Below are positions 21,775 to 33,144 of a stretch of 64,000 bases of DNA, piece after piece (position 1 is the first letter of the stretch; the number at the start of each line of letters is the position of its first letter). Under the pieces are notes generated by a model that saw only the letters and a list, made by a program, of their open reading frames with translations, searched no databases and was not told the origin of the DNA. The position numbers and the translations under genes are program-made. The stretch is from Apostichopus japonicus (taxonomy: Eukaryota; Echinodermata; Holothuroidea; Aspidochirotida; Stichopodidae): assembly GCF_037975245.1 (NCBI RefSeq), contig NC_092569.1, positions 19,275,501-19,339,500 on the forward strand. Reading direction: 5' to 3'.

Positions 21775-23702
21775 CCTAAGAGCTTTGTTTGATCATTCGA
21801 ATAATTACAACTTTGTTTCTCGATATATGTATTTGGATCATTTAATTTTGACGAATTACCTCATGTTCAATGGCATGACTTATCTCACCATTGAACCACT
21901 TGAGCAGATATTTTATTTCGACCCTTTTTTTTAAAACAATATTTCGAAAAAAGGAGCATGAATTGAAAATTAGTTTGGCCCACCCAGTTCGGACAATTTT
22001 TCTATCTCGTACTGTCATGTCCCGCTTCAGAGCACTCGTAGTGTCAGTACGAGCAGTATGAATATCATGTTTCTATCAGATAAAGGCAGGAACTGTTTGA
22101 ACTGCCAATACTAGTGCTTTAAAGCATAATATATGAGGACAGTATAGAGTGGTGTTAGCACTAGGAAATTTTCCCAACTGGCTTGTATAGCTACTGGCTT
22201 CGCGCAATTACTTCGGAGAGACTGTACTAAACGGAGGACGCACTGACGTACAACTTTTCCCACTTTGTAGCTTAGTGAACTGCAACGGTATACGTCACTG
22301 AATGGGAGACTTTACGAGTGATATTTACCACTGGAAATGTTCTGTTATGTACACGATGATATTCACCTAGGCTTCAAGTACGTACTAATCCTACCTTACC
22401 CTAACTGTACAGGTCAACAATAACACAACCAACAACCGAGGTTACCGGTAACTGGTGAATATTATCAAAATTGTGACAAAATTTACCGTATTAGTAGAAC
22501 CCATCAACTGAAAATAGGCGGTAAGGGCTGACTAAAAGTAATGCAACAAATATACTATCACTAGGGGCCTAGGCATATGCTTATATTTGATTATGATAAC
22601 TTTATAATAATAATAATAATTACTTTCATAAACTTAGCTATTCAGACGTCCAGCTATTTGCAGGCGAATCAAACGCTGGCTGACAGAAGAGTAACTTAAG
22701 TTAAGGCCTAACTTAACGGGCTTTTCTCCTTTAGATATAGCTGTGTGTAAAGCTGTACCTGGTCAGAAGTCCTGTCTCCTCAGTCCTAGGCTTAGTTACA
22801 TTGTATACTTAGTCTAACTTACTAAGTAGAGAAGGCCCAGGCTAGGTCCCTAACGTTCTTCTAGGTCTCGACCTAGCGTACAGTATGGATGCTAATTATT
22901 TAGCCTAAGTCCCATAAAATGCAACTGGCCAGATGGATGAAGACTCAGGTTTACAACCATTCCTAACAATAAGTGAAGCAACTGTAGAATACCCAGCAAC
23001 TCATACATAGGGCATTTGAGAATGACAATAGTACATTGTTTATATGCCTACAGTAGGTCTACTCATAGCCTCAAGAGTTGCAGGGTATTCAGCAATTGAG
23101 CACAATAAGGCCTTTGTATTCTAATGTTAGTTCATATTGATAATTTCAGGTACAGCTGGAGATCATTCCTGGTACAAGTACAGCATACTCCATCTTTTAG
23201 AAGGATATTTCTGGTTGAGTCACAGTCAAATTGTTCCACTTCTCCACTGCGAAAAGCACCTTGTTAAGCCTTATGGATAGGCTATGTGTCTCCTTCAAAA
23301 GCATTTATAATTAAGATAAAGAATGATTTCCCCACTCGGACTCAGACTCCAGCAAAAAAAGATCCAGGTTTTGAAAAGATGTGTTAATACTCAATTATGC
23401 TAAGACTACTCTCAAGAAACTTTTCTTCTTAAGCCATAGATCCACAGTCAACAATTTTGAACAAAATTCTACATGGGGCACATTTTGACCTTCCTAACCA
23501 AAATATTATGTTTATGACTGTTCCAGGCATTGAACGGTTTCCCCAGGTAACCACCCGATACAGCTCCTCTCAATGGATGTTGTGAAAATATGGAAATTGA
23601 CAGATGCATTGACTTATTAAATATATTTTACGATGATAACATCCGGTTGAAAGAATGAAAATGTATTTTGCAATTTTCTTTTCTGTTCCTTCTCATTTCC
23701 AG
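21775..23702. other. Intergenic / 5' region of SLC17A9-like gene
   Basis: No coding exon is seen. Non-coding first exon(s) of the SLC17A9-like gene should be here, because the ATG exon has its own acceptor at 23701-23702. They cannot be located from sequence. Confidence 0.35.
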
Positions 23703-23884
23703 GACATGGAAAGAAATGTGTATCAGATATAACCATGCTGAGCAGTCATTGTTAACATTGCCAATCAGTGATTCAGCTAGCTGTCTATAATGCATTCATA
23801 CAGTATGGAAGAACCGTTGATGGTACGGGATCTTCAGATAACAGTCACCACACCAACTGAAGACACCAGCTCAAAATGGAACAA
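23703..23884 (+). CDS. SLC17A9: SLC17A9-like exon with start codon
   Basis: An acceptor TTCTCATTTCCAG ends at 23702, so 23703-23789 is 5' UTR and there is at least one non-coding exon upstream. ATG at 23790; a second in-frame ATG at codon 6 is possible. It encodes a soluble 31-residue cytoplasmic N-terminus and ends in AA|GTAAGT, phase 2. Confidence 0.82.
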
Positions 23885-26800
23885 GTAAGTCTTGAAGTTT
23901 TCATTTGATTAATCAAGGCATTGATTTGAAGCCTCACTGTTATAGCGATCAGAGTTTTCCATGTGGTTTGTGACACATACAGTACATTTCTCACATCCAT
24001 ACATGAACACTTATTCAAGTGCAAAGAAGAATTTCATAATTGTTTGAAATGAATTATTAGCTAGTTAAAGAATTGTTATTCGGTTGTTCTTAGAAGTAGA
24101 TAAGATCATTCATGTTCAATGCTAAATATAGCTCAGTGTCTGCTGTGTACTCAAATAAAGCAGTCTGCAAATTGCCATTCCAATGTAGTCAATGGGGGAT
24201 CGGAGGGGGTGGGTGGACCATGCAGTTTTGCTTTGTTTGACCTCAAATTATCTTGTGTACCTTTCTTTCCATCTACCTGTATGCAATCAGATCAGACAGA
24301 AAGTTGTGGACAGGTTTGTTGTTCATAGCAACCACTCTAACCTTTGCCGGGAGAACCATCATGCCATTGGTCGCTGTAAAAGTCGGAGACGAATTCGGTT
24401 GGAACAAAGAACAATCGGTTTGAAAAAAGTTTTTTCGTTTTTTCTCGTAAGATTTTTAATGTAGGACCAATAAAATTTTAAGTTTGATGTGGAAAAAGAA
24501 AAAAGGTTTACATACTATACCTCTCAGTTTCTCAACTTGCACTGAGAAATAAGTAAGGTAGTATCATTTCAGAAAAATGATTTAAACATTATTCAATATT
24601 ATTTAAATGGAAAGAACGCTATGTACAGTCAGTAGTTCTGTGTTGCAGTTGGGGACTTGGTTGTCAGGGCCAGAAAGAACATGGTATCAGGGGTAGCTCT
24701 TAGACAGCACTACATGCCGCGAAAGTGTCCATTAGCTATAGGTTGCAATGCATCAAAAAACCCGGAACTGAAATAGATCCATGCAGGAAATGTTTGTTGA
24801 TTTAGAAGTGTAATTTTAGTGCTTATCACCGATATCAGTGGTACACTTTACCTTACAGTGGTACAGTCCAGAAATTCTTAAAGGTGTAGGGATGGAGGGT
24901 GGAAAAGGAGGAAGGGGAAGGGGGGGGGAGAGGAAATTGGTAAGAGGGCAGTCAGCTATCAGTAGATATGGGAACACGTACTGTACCTCTAGAGGGAAAC
25001 GTCTCGGTTTAATGTAGTCATTAGAAGGTATTATCCTTTGTTTCACATCTAAAGGGCTTTGGTTGATATTTTGAAGAAAAACAAATAATTTAAGGAAAGA
25101 AGATTATTTGTTATCACATTGTATGCTGTCACAAGGAACAGACAAGTTGCCTGTAAAGATGTGTTGCAGTTTTTTTTTTTTTAATATCATTATTTTATAA
25201 AAACAAAAAAAATCCATAACCTTGAATCTCTGTGAATGTTAAAAATATCCCAAGAGTGGTTCTCAATGTAGACTGAAAAGTGCTTCATGACTTCGGTTCC
25301 TTTCCAAATGTCTTTAAATTAGCATTGATGACATGTGTCATGTAACTACACAACACAAACTTTCGCGTCTGAGAACATGGTTTGCTACGGTTTTCATTTC
25401 AAAATATTGCACAAAACTTTCTCTCCACCATTTCAGGGCATTGTGCTGGGTGCTTTCTTCTGGGGTTATCCGTTCTTTCAAATCATCGGTGGCATAGTAA
25501 GTGACCGCATCGGTGGTGATTATGTCCTGTACAGAGCTACACTGATCTGGTCTGTAATAGCCATCATTACACCACAAGTACCTTACTACTACCATACCAA
25601 GAGAGGCACAATATCAGCCATGGCTTTCATGAGGTTTCTCATGGGTTTAACACAGGGTATGGTTTCTTTTTTTTATGTCTCTCTTTTTATTTCTTTTGGT
25701 TAAAGGAAATAAGTCTGCAATGTTAAAAATTTGCTTTAGCCTCAGGTGATATTGATAACTAAAAAAGAAGTATTAAGTTATTAGTATTAAGTACAGTAAT
25801 TTAGTATTCAATACATTTTTGTTACGTAGATACAAGGCTTACAGTACTTAGCAACCACCAGATATATTGAGTACTCATATTCTAGCAAAATTCCCTGTAC
25901 TTGTAGTTCTCCCTCATGAATTTGTAGTCATTCTTACACTCATATTGGAAACCAACATATAGATACTAGTGCAACATCAAATGCGCATGCTCTGGCGTGG
26001 AGCCTTGTTCTCTCCTACTCATACTAAGGTGAATTCTACTTGTACTAGTACTCATGCTGTTGTACTTGCACTCATGCTGTTGTACTCGTACTCATGCTGT
26101 TGTACTCGTACTCATGCTGTTGTACTCGTACTCATACTGTTGTACTCGTACTCTTGCTGGTGTAATCGTTCACATGCTATTGTACTGGTACTCATGCTGG
26201 TGAACTCATGCTCATGCTGTTGTACTATTACCCATGCTTGAGTACTCGTACTCATGCTGTTGTACTCTTACTCATTCTGTTGTACTCGTACCCATGTTGT
26301 TGTACTCGTACTCATGCTGCTGTTGTACTCGTACTCATGCTGGTGTACTCTTTGTCATGCTGTTGTACTGGTACCCATGCTGTCGTACTCATACTTATGC
26401 TGTTGTACTGGTACTCATGCTGTTGTACTCGTACTCATGCTGTTTTACTCATACTTATGCTGTTGTACTGGTACTCATGCTGTTGTACTCGTACTCATGC
26501 TGTTTTACTCATACTTATGCTGTTGTACTGGTACTCATGCTGTTGTATTCGTACTCATGCTGTTGTACTCGTACTCATGCTGTTGTAACCATACTCATGC
26601 TGTTGTACTGGTACCCATGCTGTTGTACTCATACCCATGCTGTTGTACTGGTAGTCATGCTGTTGTACTGGTACTCATGCTGTTGTACTGGTAGTCATGC
26701 TGTTGTACTGGTATTCATGCTGTTGTACTCGTACTCATGCTGTTGTACTCGTACTCATGCTGTTTTACTCATACTTATGCTGTTGTACTGGTACTCATGC

Positions 26801-29800
26801 TGTTGTACTCGTACTCATGCTGTTTTACTCATACTTATGCTGTTGTACTGGTACTCATGCTGTTGTATTCGTACTCATGCTGTTGTACTCGTACTCATGC
26901 TGTTGTAACCGTACTCATGCTGTTGTACTGGTACCCATGCTGTTGTACTCATACCCATGCTGTTGTACTGGTAGTCATGCTGCTGTACTGGTACTCATGC
27001 TGGTGTCCTCGTCTACTACAAGTTTGACATACACATGTACTCTACTGTATCAGGTTTTGATCTAATTAATTTAGATAGAACATAGGTGACTAGGGTTAAG
27101 AGCTGTTCAAGTTTCATGGTGTAAATAGCCAGGTTCAATCTTGAGTGACATTTCTAGAAAAAATATTTTATCCAAACTTGACATTTTGAGGTGAATTATG
27201 CTATGATTTTCTCACTGTGATTGTTGTTGCCTGGTGCAAGGAAGAAGATGCTTCTTTACGTACAACTGCTTGATTAGGTCAACTCAGAACTATGTTTTAC
27301 TCAAATTAAGATTCAAATTATATTTTGTTTCTCTAATCAGGTGTTCATTATCCATCTGTTAGCAGTCTCATAGGCCAGAGGGTTACGATAAGTCACAAAG
27401 CTACTACAGTGGGCATTGTTTTTTCAGCCAGCTCATGTGGGTAAGTTTGAATGCACAAATACCACATCTCACCACCCTAGACCCATTTCCCACCTTAGGC
27501 AGATTAGAAATCATTACCTTCTTTTCAAAACTGTCTCCTTTTTGCAGACCCTTTTTTTAATGGAAGCCCAGGCTACATCCTGGAAAAGGGGTTGGGGATG
27601 TAAAGAAAGAGAATAAAATCAAATATTTCAAGTGAAACTTGAACGGTTAATGAACCATATTTTTAGATCAAATAAGTCTATGAAAGAAAAAAGAAAAGAA
27701 ACTAGCTTCTCAAGGGCACATGAGGTTCTTAAAAAGAAGAAGAGTTAAATGGCATTTTGCTTAGCATCTCAAAGAAAGATCGGAACAATGTAAGCTATAC
27801 TTTACTGAATACTATGTTGATGTACATGATTTATTCCTCGATTATATTTTGATCACTACAAATCAAGTTTTTACCACAAGTATTTGTCAGTAATTTTTGT
27901 CGTCATCTTTTCATTTCCACAGAACTTTATTTACTGGTAGCGTCGGATCCATACTATTAGAGAGATATAATTGGCGTATCGTCTTTTACACAATCGGAGG
28001 CTTGGGGATAGTACAAGCAGTCATCCTAAGATATTTTGCAAAGAGGCAAACCAAACGATTAAATGTTCGAGAACTTTCCAGCAACAGGAGAGAAAAATCA
28101 AAAGTACAGAGCAAAGATGCTCTGAAGCAGCTTTTGAGGCATCGTGCATTCTGGGCACTGTTAGTATCACACAGCAGCGGGGTCTTTGTCTTCTTCATAC
28201 TCGTCAACTGGTTTCCGACTTATTTCACGGAGTCTTTTCCAGATGCAAAGGTCAGGTTTACAAATACCGGAATGGAGACATGGTGGAGCCAGGCGTGATG
28301 GGAGGGGTAGGGGGAGTCAGAGAGGTATAGCCCGGGGTCGTTAAGGAGGCTGAGGAGAGATGGGATAGAATAATGTATTTTCAGTTTCAGATTAAACTTA
28401 ACTAAATATATATGACTTCAAAAAGGACCCTGGTGACACAACTTTCCCCAGTCCTGACTTGGCTAGGTCACTACCACTTGTGTGTGGGTGTGCATTCTCT
28501 CTGGTAACATGATTATCATAAACTCACTTATCACACAATGACCCTAGCATACCATGTGCCTTATGTTTGGTATGTGTTCGCCATGCTCAGTAACCTTTTT
28601 TCCTGTGCGTGTTTGGTCCCTTCTGTTTCTGTTACTTGTCATTGAGCCTTTGAAGAAGATCCTGCTAGGATCGAAACGTCAGGCCAACTTACTTTTACAC
28701 ATTCTCTTACACAGGCTCTCTAGTGGATAAGCAGTTTGCTAACAGTTTTATTTTATTTTGATTATATTTTGAATGAACTTCTTTGTTTTTATCCATTCAG
28801 TCCTGGATATTTAACGTCATTCCATGGATAGTCGCTCTTCCTGGTTCTATAGGAGCTGGCTGGTTGGCCGATTCACTCATAGGACGCAAATATTCCGTGG
28901 CCACATCTAGAAAATTTATTCATGTAAGTGTGTTTCAATATCCAGGCACTATACTGTACCTTTCCATTGCACTAACTTCATTGTGTGGCAACATCAACAG
29001 GGAATATGTACAGTTTCAAAGAGACTTTACCCTAATGTTGCTTTTCAAATGAGACTATTTGGAATCTGTTTTGAAAGTTAACATTTATCTTCTTCATTTT
29101 TCATGTGTTTCAGACCAGCAAAGCTTAAACATGCGAGTGATCCGGTCAAAATTATTAACGATGTTTTCTGGTCGTCCCTTGGACAACCAGAAAACTCTAA
29201 TAATTTGGTTCAATGTTAGAACTGCTATTTACTTTGGTTGTCTGAGAAATGAAGCAGAACGACCATTCAGTACACTGTAGGAAAGAGAAGTAGGTTTGGT
29301 GACTAGAACACCAGCCAGTAAAAATCTACCTTATGGTGGATCATGGGCCAACCACTACCACCCCGGTATCTCCAAATTTATGCCAACCACTATTTTGTTC
29401 CTCCCAGTATCTCCAAAGTAATGGAGGGTGAAACCAATTTTATCATTTTACCTATTTGGGGGGTTACAAGGCCATCCAAAATTTGAAGAAATTAAAGAAC
29501 TAGGTGACCGACTGCCAGATGACCTCCAAAGCTGGTTTTGGTCGTCCGAACAGAAAGTTGCTCATCCCAGATAACTGGAAGACCATTATGGTGGATCATG
29601 GGCCAACCACTACCACCCCGGTATCTCCAAATTTATGCCAACCACTATTTTGTTCCTCCCAGTATCTCCAAAGTAATGGAGGGTGAAACCAATTTTATCA
29701 TTTTACCTATTTGGGGGGTTACAAGGCCATCCAAAATTTGAAGAAATTAAAGAACTAGGTGACCGACTGCCAGATGACCTCCAAAGCTGGTTTTGGTCGT

Positions 29801-32800
29801 CCGAACAGAAAGTCGCTCATCCCAGATAACTGGAAGACCATTATGGTGGATCATGGGCCAACCACTACCACCCCGGTATCTCCAAATTTATGCCAACCAC
29901 TATTTTGTTCCTCCCAGTATCTCCAAAGTAATGGAGGGTGAAACCAATTTTATCATTTTACCTATTTGGGGGGTTACAAGGCCATCCAAAATTTGAAGAA
30001 ATTAAAGAACTAGGTGACCGACTGCCAGATGACCTCCAAAGCTGGTTTTGGTCGTCCGAACAGAAAGTTGCTCATCCCAGATAACTGGAAGACCATTATG
30101 GTGGATCATGGGCCAACCACTACCACCCCGGTATCTCCAAATTTATGCCAACCACTATTTTGTTCCTCCCAGTATCTCCAAAGTAAATGGAGGGTGAAAC
30201 CAATTTTATCATTTTACCTATTTGGGGGGTTACAAGGCCATCCAAAATTTGAAGAAATTAAAGAACTAGGTGACCGACCGCCAGATGACCTCCAAAGCTG
30301 GTTTTGGTCGTCCGAACAGAAAGTCGCTCATCCCAGATAACTGGAAGACCATTATGGTGGATCATGGGCCAACCACTACCACCCCGGTATCTCCAAATTT
30401 ATGCCAACCACTATTTTGTTCCTCCCAGTATCTCCAAAGTAATGGAGGGTGAAACCAATTTTATCATTTTACCTATTTGGGGGGTTACAAGGCCATCCAA
30501 AATTTGAAGAAATTAAAGAACTAGGTGACCGACTGCCAGATGACCTCCAAAGCTGGTTTTGGTCGTCCGAACAGAAAGTCGCTCATCCCAGATAACTGGA
30601 AGACCATTATGGTGGATCATGGGCCAACCACTACCACCCCGGTATCTCCAAATTTATGCCAACCACTATTTTGTTCCTCCCAGTATCTCCAAAGTAATGG
30701 AGGGTGAAACCAATTTTATCATTTTACCTATTTGGGGGGTTACAAGGCCATCCAAAATTTGAAGAAATTAAAGAACTAGGTGACCGACTGCCAGATGACC
30801 TCCAAAGCTGGTTTTGGTCGTCCGAACAGAAAGTCGCTCATCCCAGATAACTGGAAGACCATTATGGTGGATCATGGGCCAACCACTACCACCCCGGTAT
30901 CTCCAAATTTATGCCAACCACTATTTTGTTCCTCCCAGTATCTCCAAAGTAATGGAGGGTGAAACCAATTTTATCATTTTACCTATTTGGGGGGTTACAA
31001 GGCCATCCAAAATTTGAAGAAATTAAAGAACTAGGTGACCGACTGCCAGATGACCTCCAAAGCTGGTTTTGGTCGTCCGAACAGAAAGTCGCTCATCCCA
31101 GATAACTGGAAGACCATTATGGTGGATCATGGGCCAACCACTACCACCCCGGTATCTCCAAATTTATGCCAACCACTATTTTGTTCCTCCCAGTATCTCC
31201 AAAGTAATGGAGGGTGAAACCAATTTTATCATTTTACCTATTTGGGGGGTTACAAGGCCATCCAAAATTTGAAGAAATTAAAGAACTAGGTGACCGACTG
31301 CCAGATGACCTCCAAAGCTGGTTTTGGTCGTCCGAACAGAAAGTCGCTCATCCCAGATAACTGGATGACCATTAGAAATATGACCCTGTTGGTGATATTT
31401 GTTGTGCAGTGCTGTTTTACATGAGTTATTAGGTAACAGACTTGACTTGTTGTTCTTGAGCTGTGTTAATTATGCACATATTGTAGTTTTACCTATTTGA
31501 AGGTTATATGATAGGTAAGCTAATGTTTATACTTAATCCCTACTAAGTAGCAAAGAGCAAAGAATACTAATTAAAATAATAGATCTTTTAATTCTCTTTT
31601 CTTTTTTTTAAATTCTTTTCCAGACATTAAGTTGTTTAGGACTAGCTTTTCCTCTTTTTCTTATCGGATACTCAAGAAGCTTCACCTTTAGTCTCATCTT
31701 AGCAGCGATCGCTCTCTTCGGTCAGGCTTTGAGCAACGGAGGTACCCCCGTCAACCCTAACGATATAGCGCCATCCCATGCAGGCATGGTCTTTGGTGAG
31801 TCTAATTTAATAGGACTGCGCTGGAACATACATTGACACCCTCTATGTGTATATATTTGTTTTATAAAATATTTTCTAGGAGAGCAAATCTGCATGGTCA
31901 TCCCCAAAAAATAATATGAGCTTTATTAATTTGATTATGTTCCCCTGCAGAACGATAAATTGCCCTTCGAAGATATTCAACTATTAAAAAATGCTATATC
32001 TTTGGAATACTCCTTTAATATTAATAACATATTTGATTTTTATATAGTGCTTTACACCAGCGATAGGTCTCAAAGCGCTTTACAGACGTTATATTACCCC
32101 TGGTCAATGATAACCTGTCCCAGAGACAATCCTTCCAGTCGGCAGCAGTTATATACTGCGCCCAATGACAAGCTACCTCACAGGTACCCATTTAACCCTT
32201 GGGTGGAGAGAGGCAAGTGAGATAAAGCATCTTGCCCAAGGACACAACGTAATGAATTAGGCTGGAATCGAACCAGCAATCCTTGGATCACGAGTCCGAC
32301 GCCTTAGCCAATTAATTGGCCACCACGCTCTTTAAGACTTAATTGATGATGACATCATCTTCTTGGTGCAGGCCCTAAAACTTGTTGTTTCAACTTACCA
32401 ACAGAGCACCCTTGGATGGCATTCAACACCAATTGCCCTTGATAAATTTGAACATTTCATTTGAGGCCATATAAAAGTTTTATATTTTTCTCATCTTGCT
32501 TTGTGTTGCATCTGAGGAACTGACCTGCTTGTCTGTATATTGAAACTATAAAGTCCAGTCCCCTTATGTTGATGCACCTTGGGCGTTTCTTAAAATGCTT
32601 AAGTTCCAAAGTGTTATAAAAATACAACCTGCACTGATAGCTGTGGTTTTTAATGGTCTAAAAAAATGCAAATTTTTTTCCCCCCTAAAACATGCTTTAA
32701 CATCAGTTTGTATGTCATATCACATGTGGTTTACAAAATGAGGTTAAATTTGCCAAAGCATGATTAATTTATTCAATAAGTTGTAACAAAAATTCCATTT

Positions 32801-33144
32801 TTCAAACAATGCACCATTTCTAATATAGTAACTATTACTGTAGGGATGTGACAGAGAGTACTGACTGAAATTACACAGAGTTCAACATAAACTTTTTTTT
32901 TGCTTTCTGGATTGGGTTAGGCTAAACTGCCTACCGTTGTATAACACTATAATTGTTTCCATTATTCAAAGGCATCATCAATACAGTTGCCGCAGTGCAG
33001 GGTTTTACAGGCACCTACCTGGCTGGTTACATCTTACACATGACAGAAAGCTGGTCCAGAGTCTTCAGCATGGCCGGTGGGGTAACATTACTGTCCTGGC
33101 TGGTGTTTGTTATATATGGGCAGGGTACCTCTATCATTGATTGA
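23790..33144 (+). CDS. SLC17A9: SLC17A9-like vesicular nucleotide transporter, complete eight-exon gene
   Basis: Spliced exons: 23790-23884, 24291-24417, 25437-25656, 27341-27440, 27923-28250, 28801-28923, 31624-31795, 32972-33144. They total 1338 nt, 445 residues plus stop, with all phases consistent; human SLC17A9 is about 436 residues. The protein is a 12-TM major facilitator. Diagnostic blocks are FGWNKEQSGIVLGAFFWGYP and then GGIVSDRIGGD (the MFS loop 2-3 signature), MRFLMGLTQGVHYPS, FPTYFTESFPDAKSWIFNVI and PNDIAPSHAGMVFG. The closest recalled relative is VNUT (SLC17A9), which loads ATP/ADP into secretory vesicles driven by membrane potential. Other SLC17 members (VGLUT, sialin) match less well at the WNK-x-x-x-GIVL and DAK-x-WIFNV motifs. 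Introns 3 and 6 contain large tandem arrays. Divergent to LTV1. Confidence 0.92.
24291..24417 (+). CDS. SLC17A9: SLC17A9-like exon 2 (TM1)
   Basis: Residues 32-74. It encodes DRKLWTGLLFIATTLTFAGR (TM1) and ends FGWNKEQS. Acceptor ATGCAATCAG, donor TCG|GTTTGA. The open frame runs past the donor, but splicing to exon 3 restores the conserved Q-S-G-I-V-L. Confidence 0.9.
24843..24960. other. Intron 2 of SLC17A9-like gene, purine-rich stretch
   Basis: A GGAGG/GGGAAGGGG-rich tract about 24893-24945. No coding content; the rest of the intron (24418-25436) shows nothing else. Confidence 0.5.
25437..25656 (+). CDS. SLC17A9: SLC17A9-like exon 3 (TM2-TM3)
   Basis: Residues 75-147 plus one base. It encodes GIVLGAFFWGYPFFQIIGG and then SDRIGGD, the MFS signature loop with conserved Asp, Arg and Gly-Gly, and ends FMRFLMGLTQG. 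Donor CAGG|GTATGG. Confidence 0.93.
26037..27012. repeat. 20-bp minisatellite in SLC17A9-like intron 3
   Basis: About 48 units of TGTTGTACTCGTACTCATGC with single-base variants and one 23-bp unit near 26318. Higher-order structure: a 60-bp triplet containing TGTTTTACTCATACTTATGC recurs, and the block around 26420-26690 is repeated at a 320-bp offset around 26740-27010. The unit has no stop in any forward frame, which creates long spurious open frames. Confidence 0.97.
27341..27440 (+). CDS. SLC17A9: SLC17A9-like exon 4
   Basis: 100 nt. It encodes VHYPSVSSLIGQRVTISHKA and ends at the split Gly of SSCG|T. It corresponds to the G-V-Y-F-P-A-L-T-S-L segment of human SLC17A9. Donor TGTGG|GTAAGT. 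Confidence 0.9.
27923..28250 (+). CDS. SLC17A9: SLC17A9-like exon 5 (TM5-TM7 and central loop)
   Basis: 328 nt, to residue 290. It encodes GSVGSILLERYNWRIVFYTI, a basic cytoplasmic loop (residues about 215-245), RHRAFWALLVSHSSGVFVFF and WFPTYFTESFPDAK. Donor AAAG|GTCAGG. Confidence 0.93.
28585..28765 (+). mobile_element. Penelope-like repeat fragment, copy C
   Basis: Plus-strand counterpart of copy A, in SLC17A9-like intron 5. The hammerhead-like core at 28645-28684 has TTGAAGA instead of CTGAAGA (loss of the invariant core C) with intact stem II and GAAACGTC. It extends to GTTTGCTAACAGTTTTATTT, 35-60 bp before the exon 6 acceptor. Confidence 0.6.
28801..28923 (+). CDS. SLC17A9: SLC17A9-like exon 6 (TM8)
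   Basis: 123 nt, residues 291-331. It encodes SWIFNVIPWIVALPGSIGAG and a WLADSLIGRKYSVATSRKF loop. A Penelope-like repeat lies within 60 bp upstream of its acceptor. Confidence 0.93.
29331..31374. repeat. 255-bp tandem repeat array, eight units
   Basis: Units beginning TTATGGTGGATCATGGGCCA recur every 255 bp (once 256, from one extra A near 30185). The array holds about 8.0 units that differ at only a few sites, such as GTTGCTCAT/GTCGCTCAT and CTGCCAG/CCGCCAG. The last unit breaks off at CTGGATGACCATTAG. It fills most of SLC17A9-like intron 6. Short frames recur in each unit, but none resembles a known protein. Confidence 0.97.
31624..31795 (+). CDS. SLC17A9: SLC17A9-like exon 7 (TM9-TM10)
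   Basis: 172 nt, residues 332-388 plus one base. It encodes two hydrophobic segments and ends PVNPNDIAPSHAGMVFG, parallel to VNIQDLAPSCAGFLFG in human SLC17A9. Donor G|GTGAGT. Confidence 0.93.
32037..32330 (-). mobile_element. tRNA-derived SINE (about 294 bp)
   Basis: Read on the minus strand it starts GAGCGTGGTGGCC, with a box-A-like segment, a tRNA-like GCGTCGGACTCGTGATCC arm and box B GGTTCGATTCC. A non-tRNA body with CCTTGGGCAAG follows, and a 3' end AAAGCGCTTTGAG ... GCACTATATAAAAA. It lies in SLC17A9-like intron 7. Confidence 0.82.
32972..33144 (+). CDS. SLC17A9: SLC17A9-like last exon (TM11-TM12)
   Basis: 173 nt including TGA 33142-33144. It encodes IINTVAAVQGFTGTYLAGYI, a short loop, the last membrane span and a short tail ending GQGTSIID. 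Acceptor TTATTCAAAG. Confidence 0.92.

Noticed and set aside
26234-26908. 224-codon open frame rich in Tyr, Ser, Cys, Val and Leu
   Set aside because: It is translation of the 20-bp minisatellite, open in all three forward frames; no gene.
27971-28330. 119-codon plus frame overlapping SLC17A9 exon 5
   Set aside because: Alternate-frame shadow; the conserved transporter frame is 27923-28250.
29504-31272. Repeated 60- and 67-codon frames at 255-bp spacing
   Set aside because: They come from the intronic tandem array; each stops inside the unit and has no splice signal or family similarity.
29331-31374. CRISPR-like array
   Set aside because: Units are 255 bp with no unique spacers, in an intron of an animal gene.
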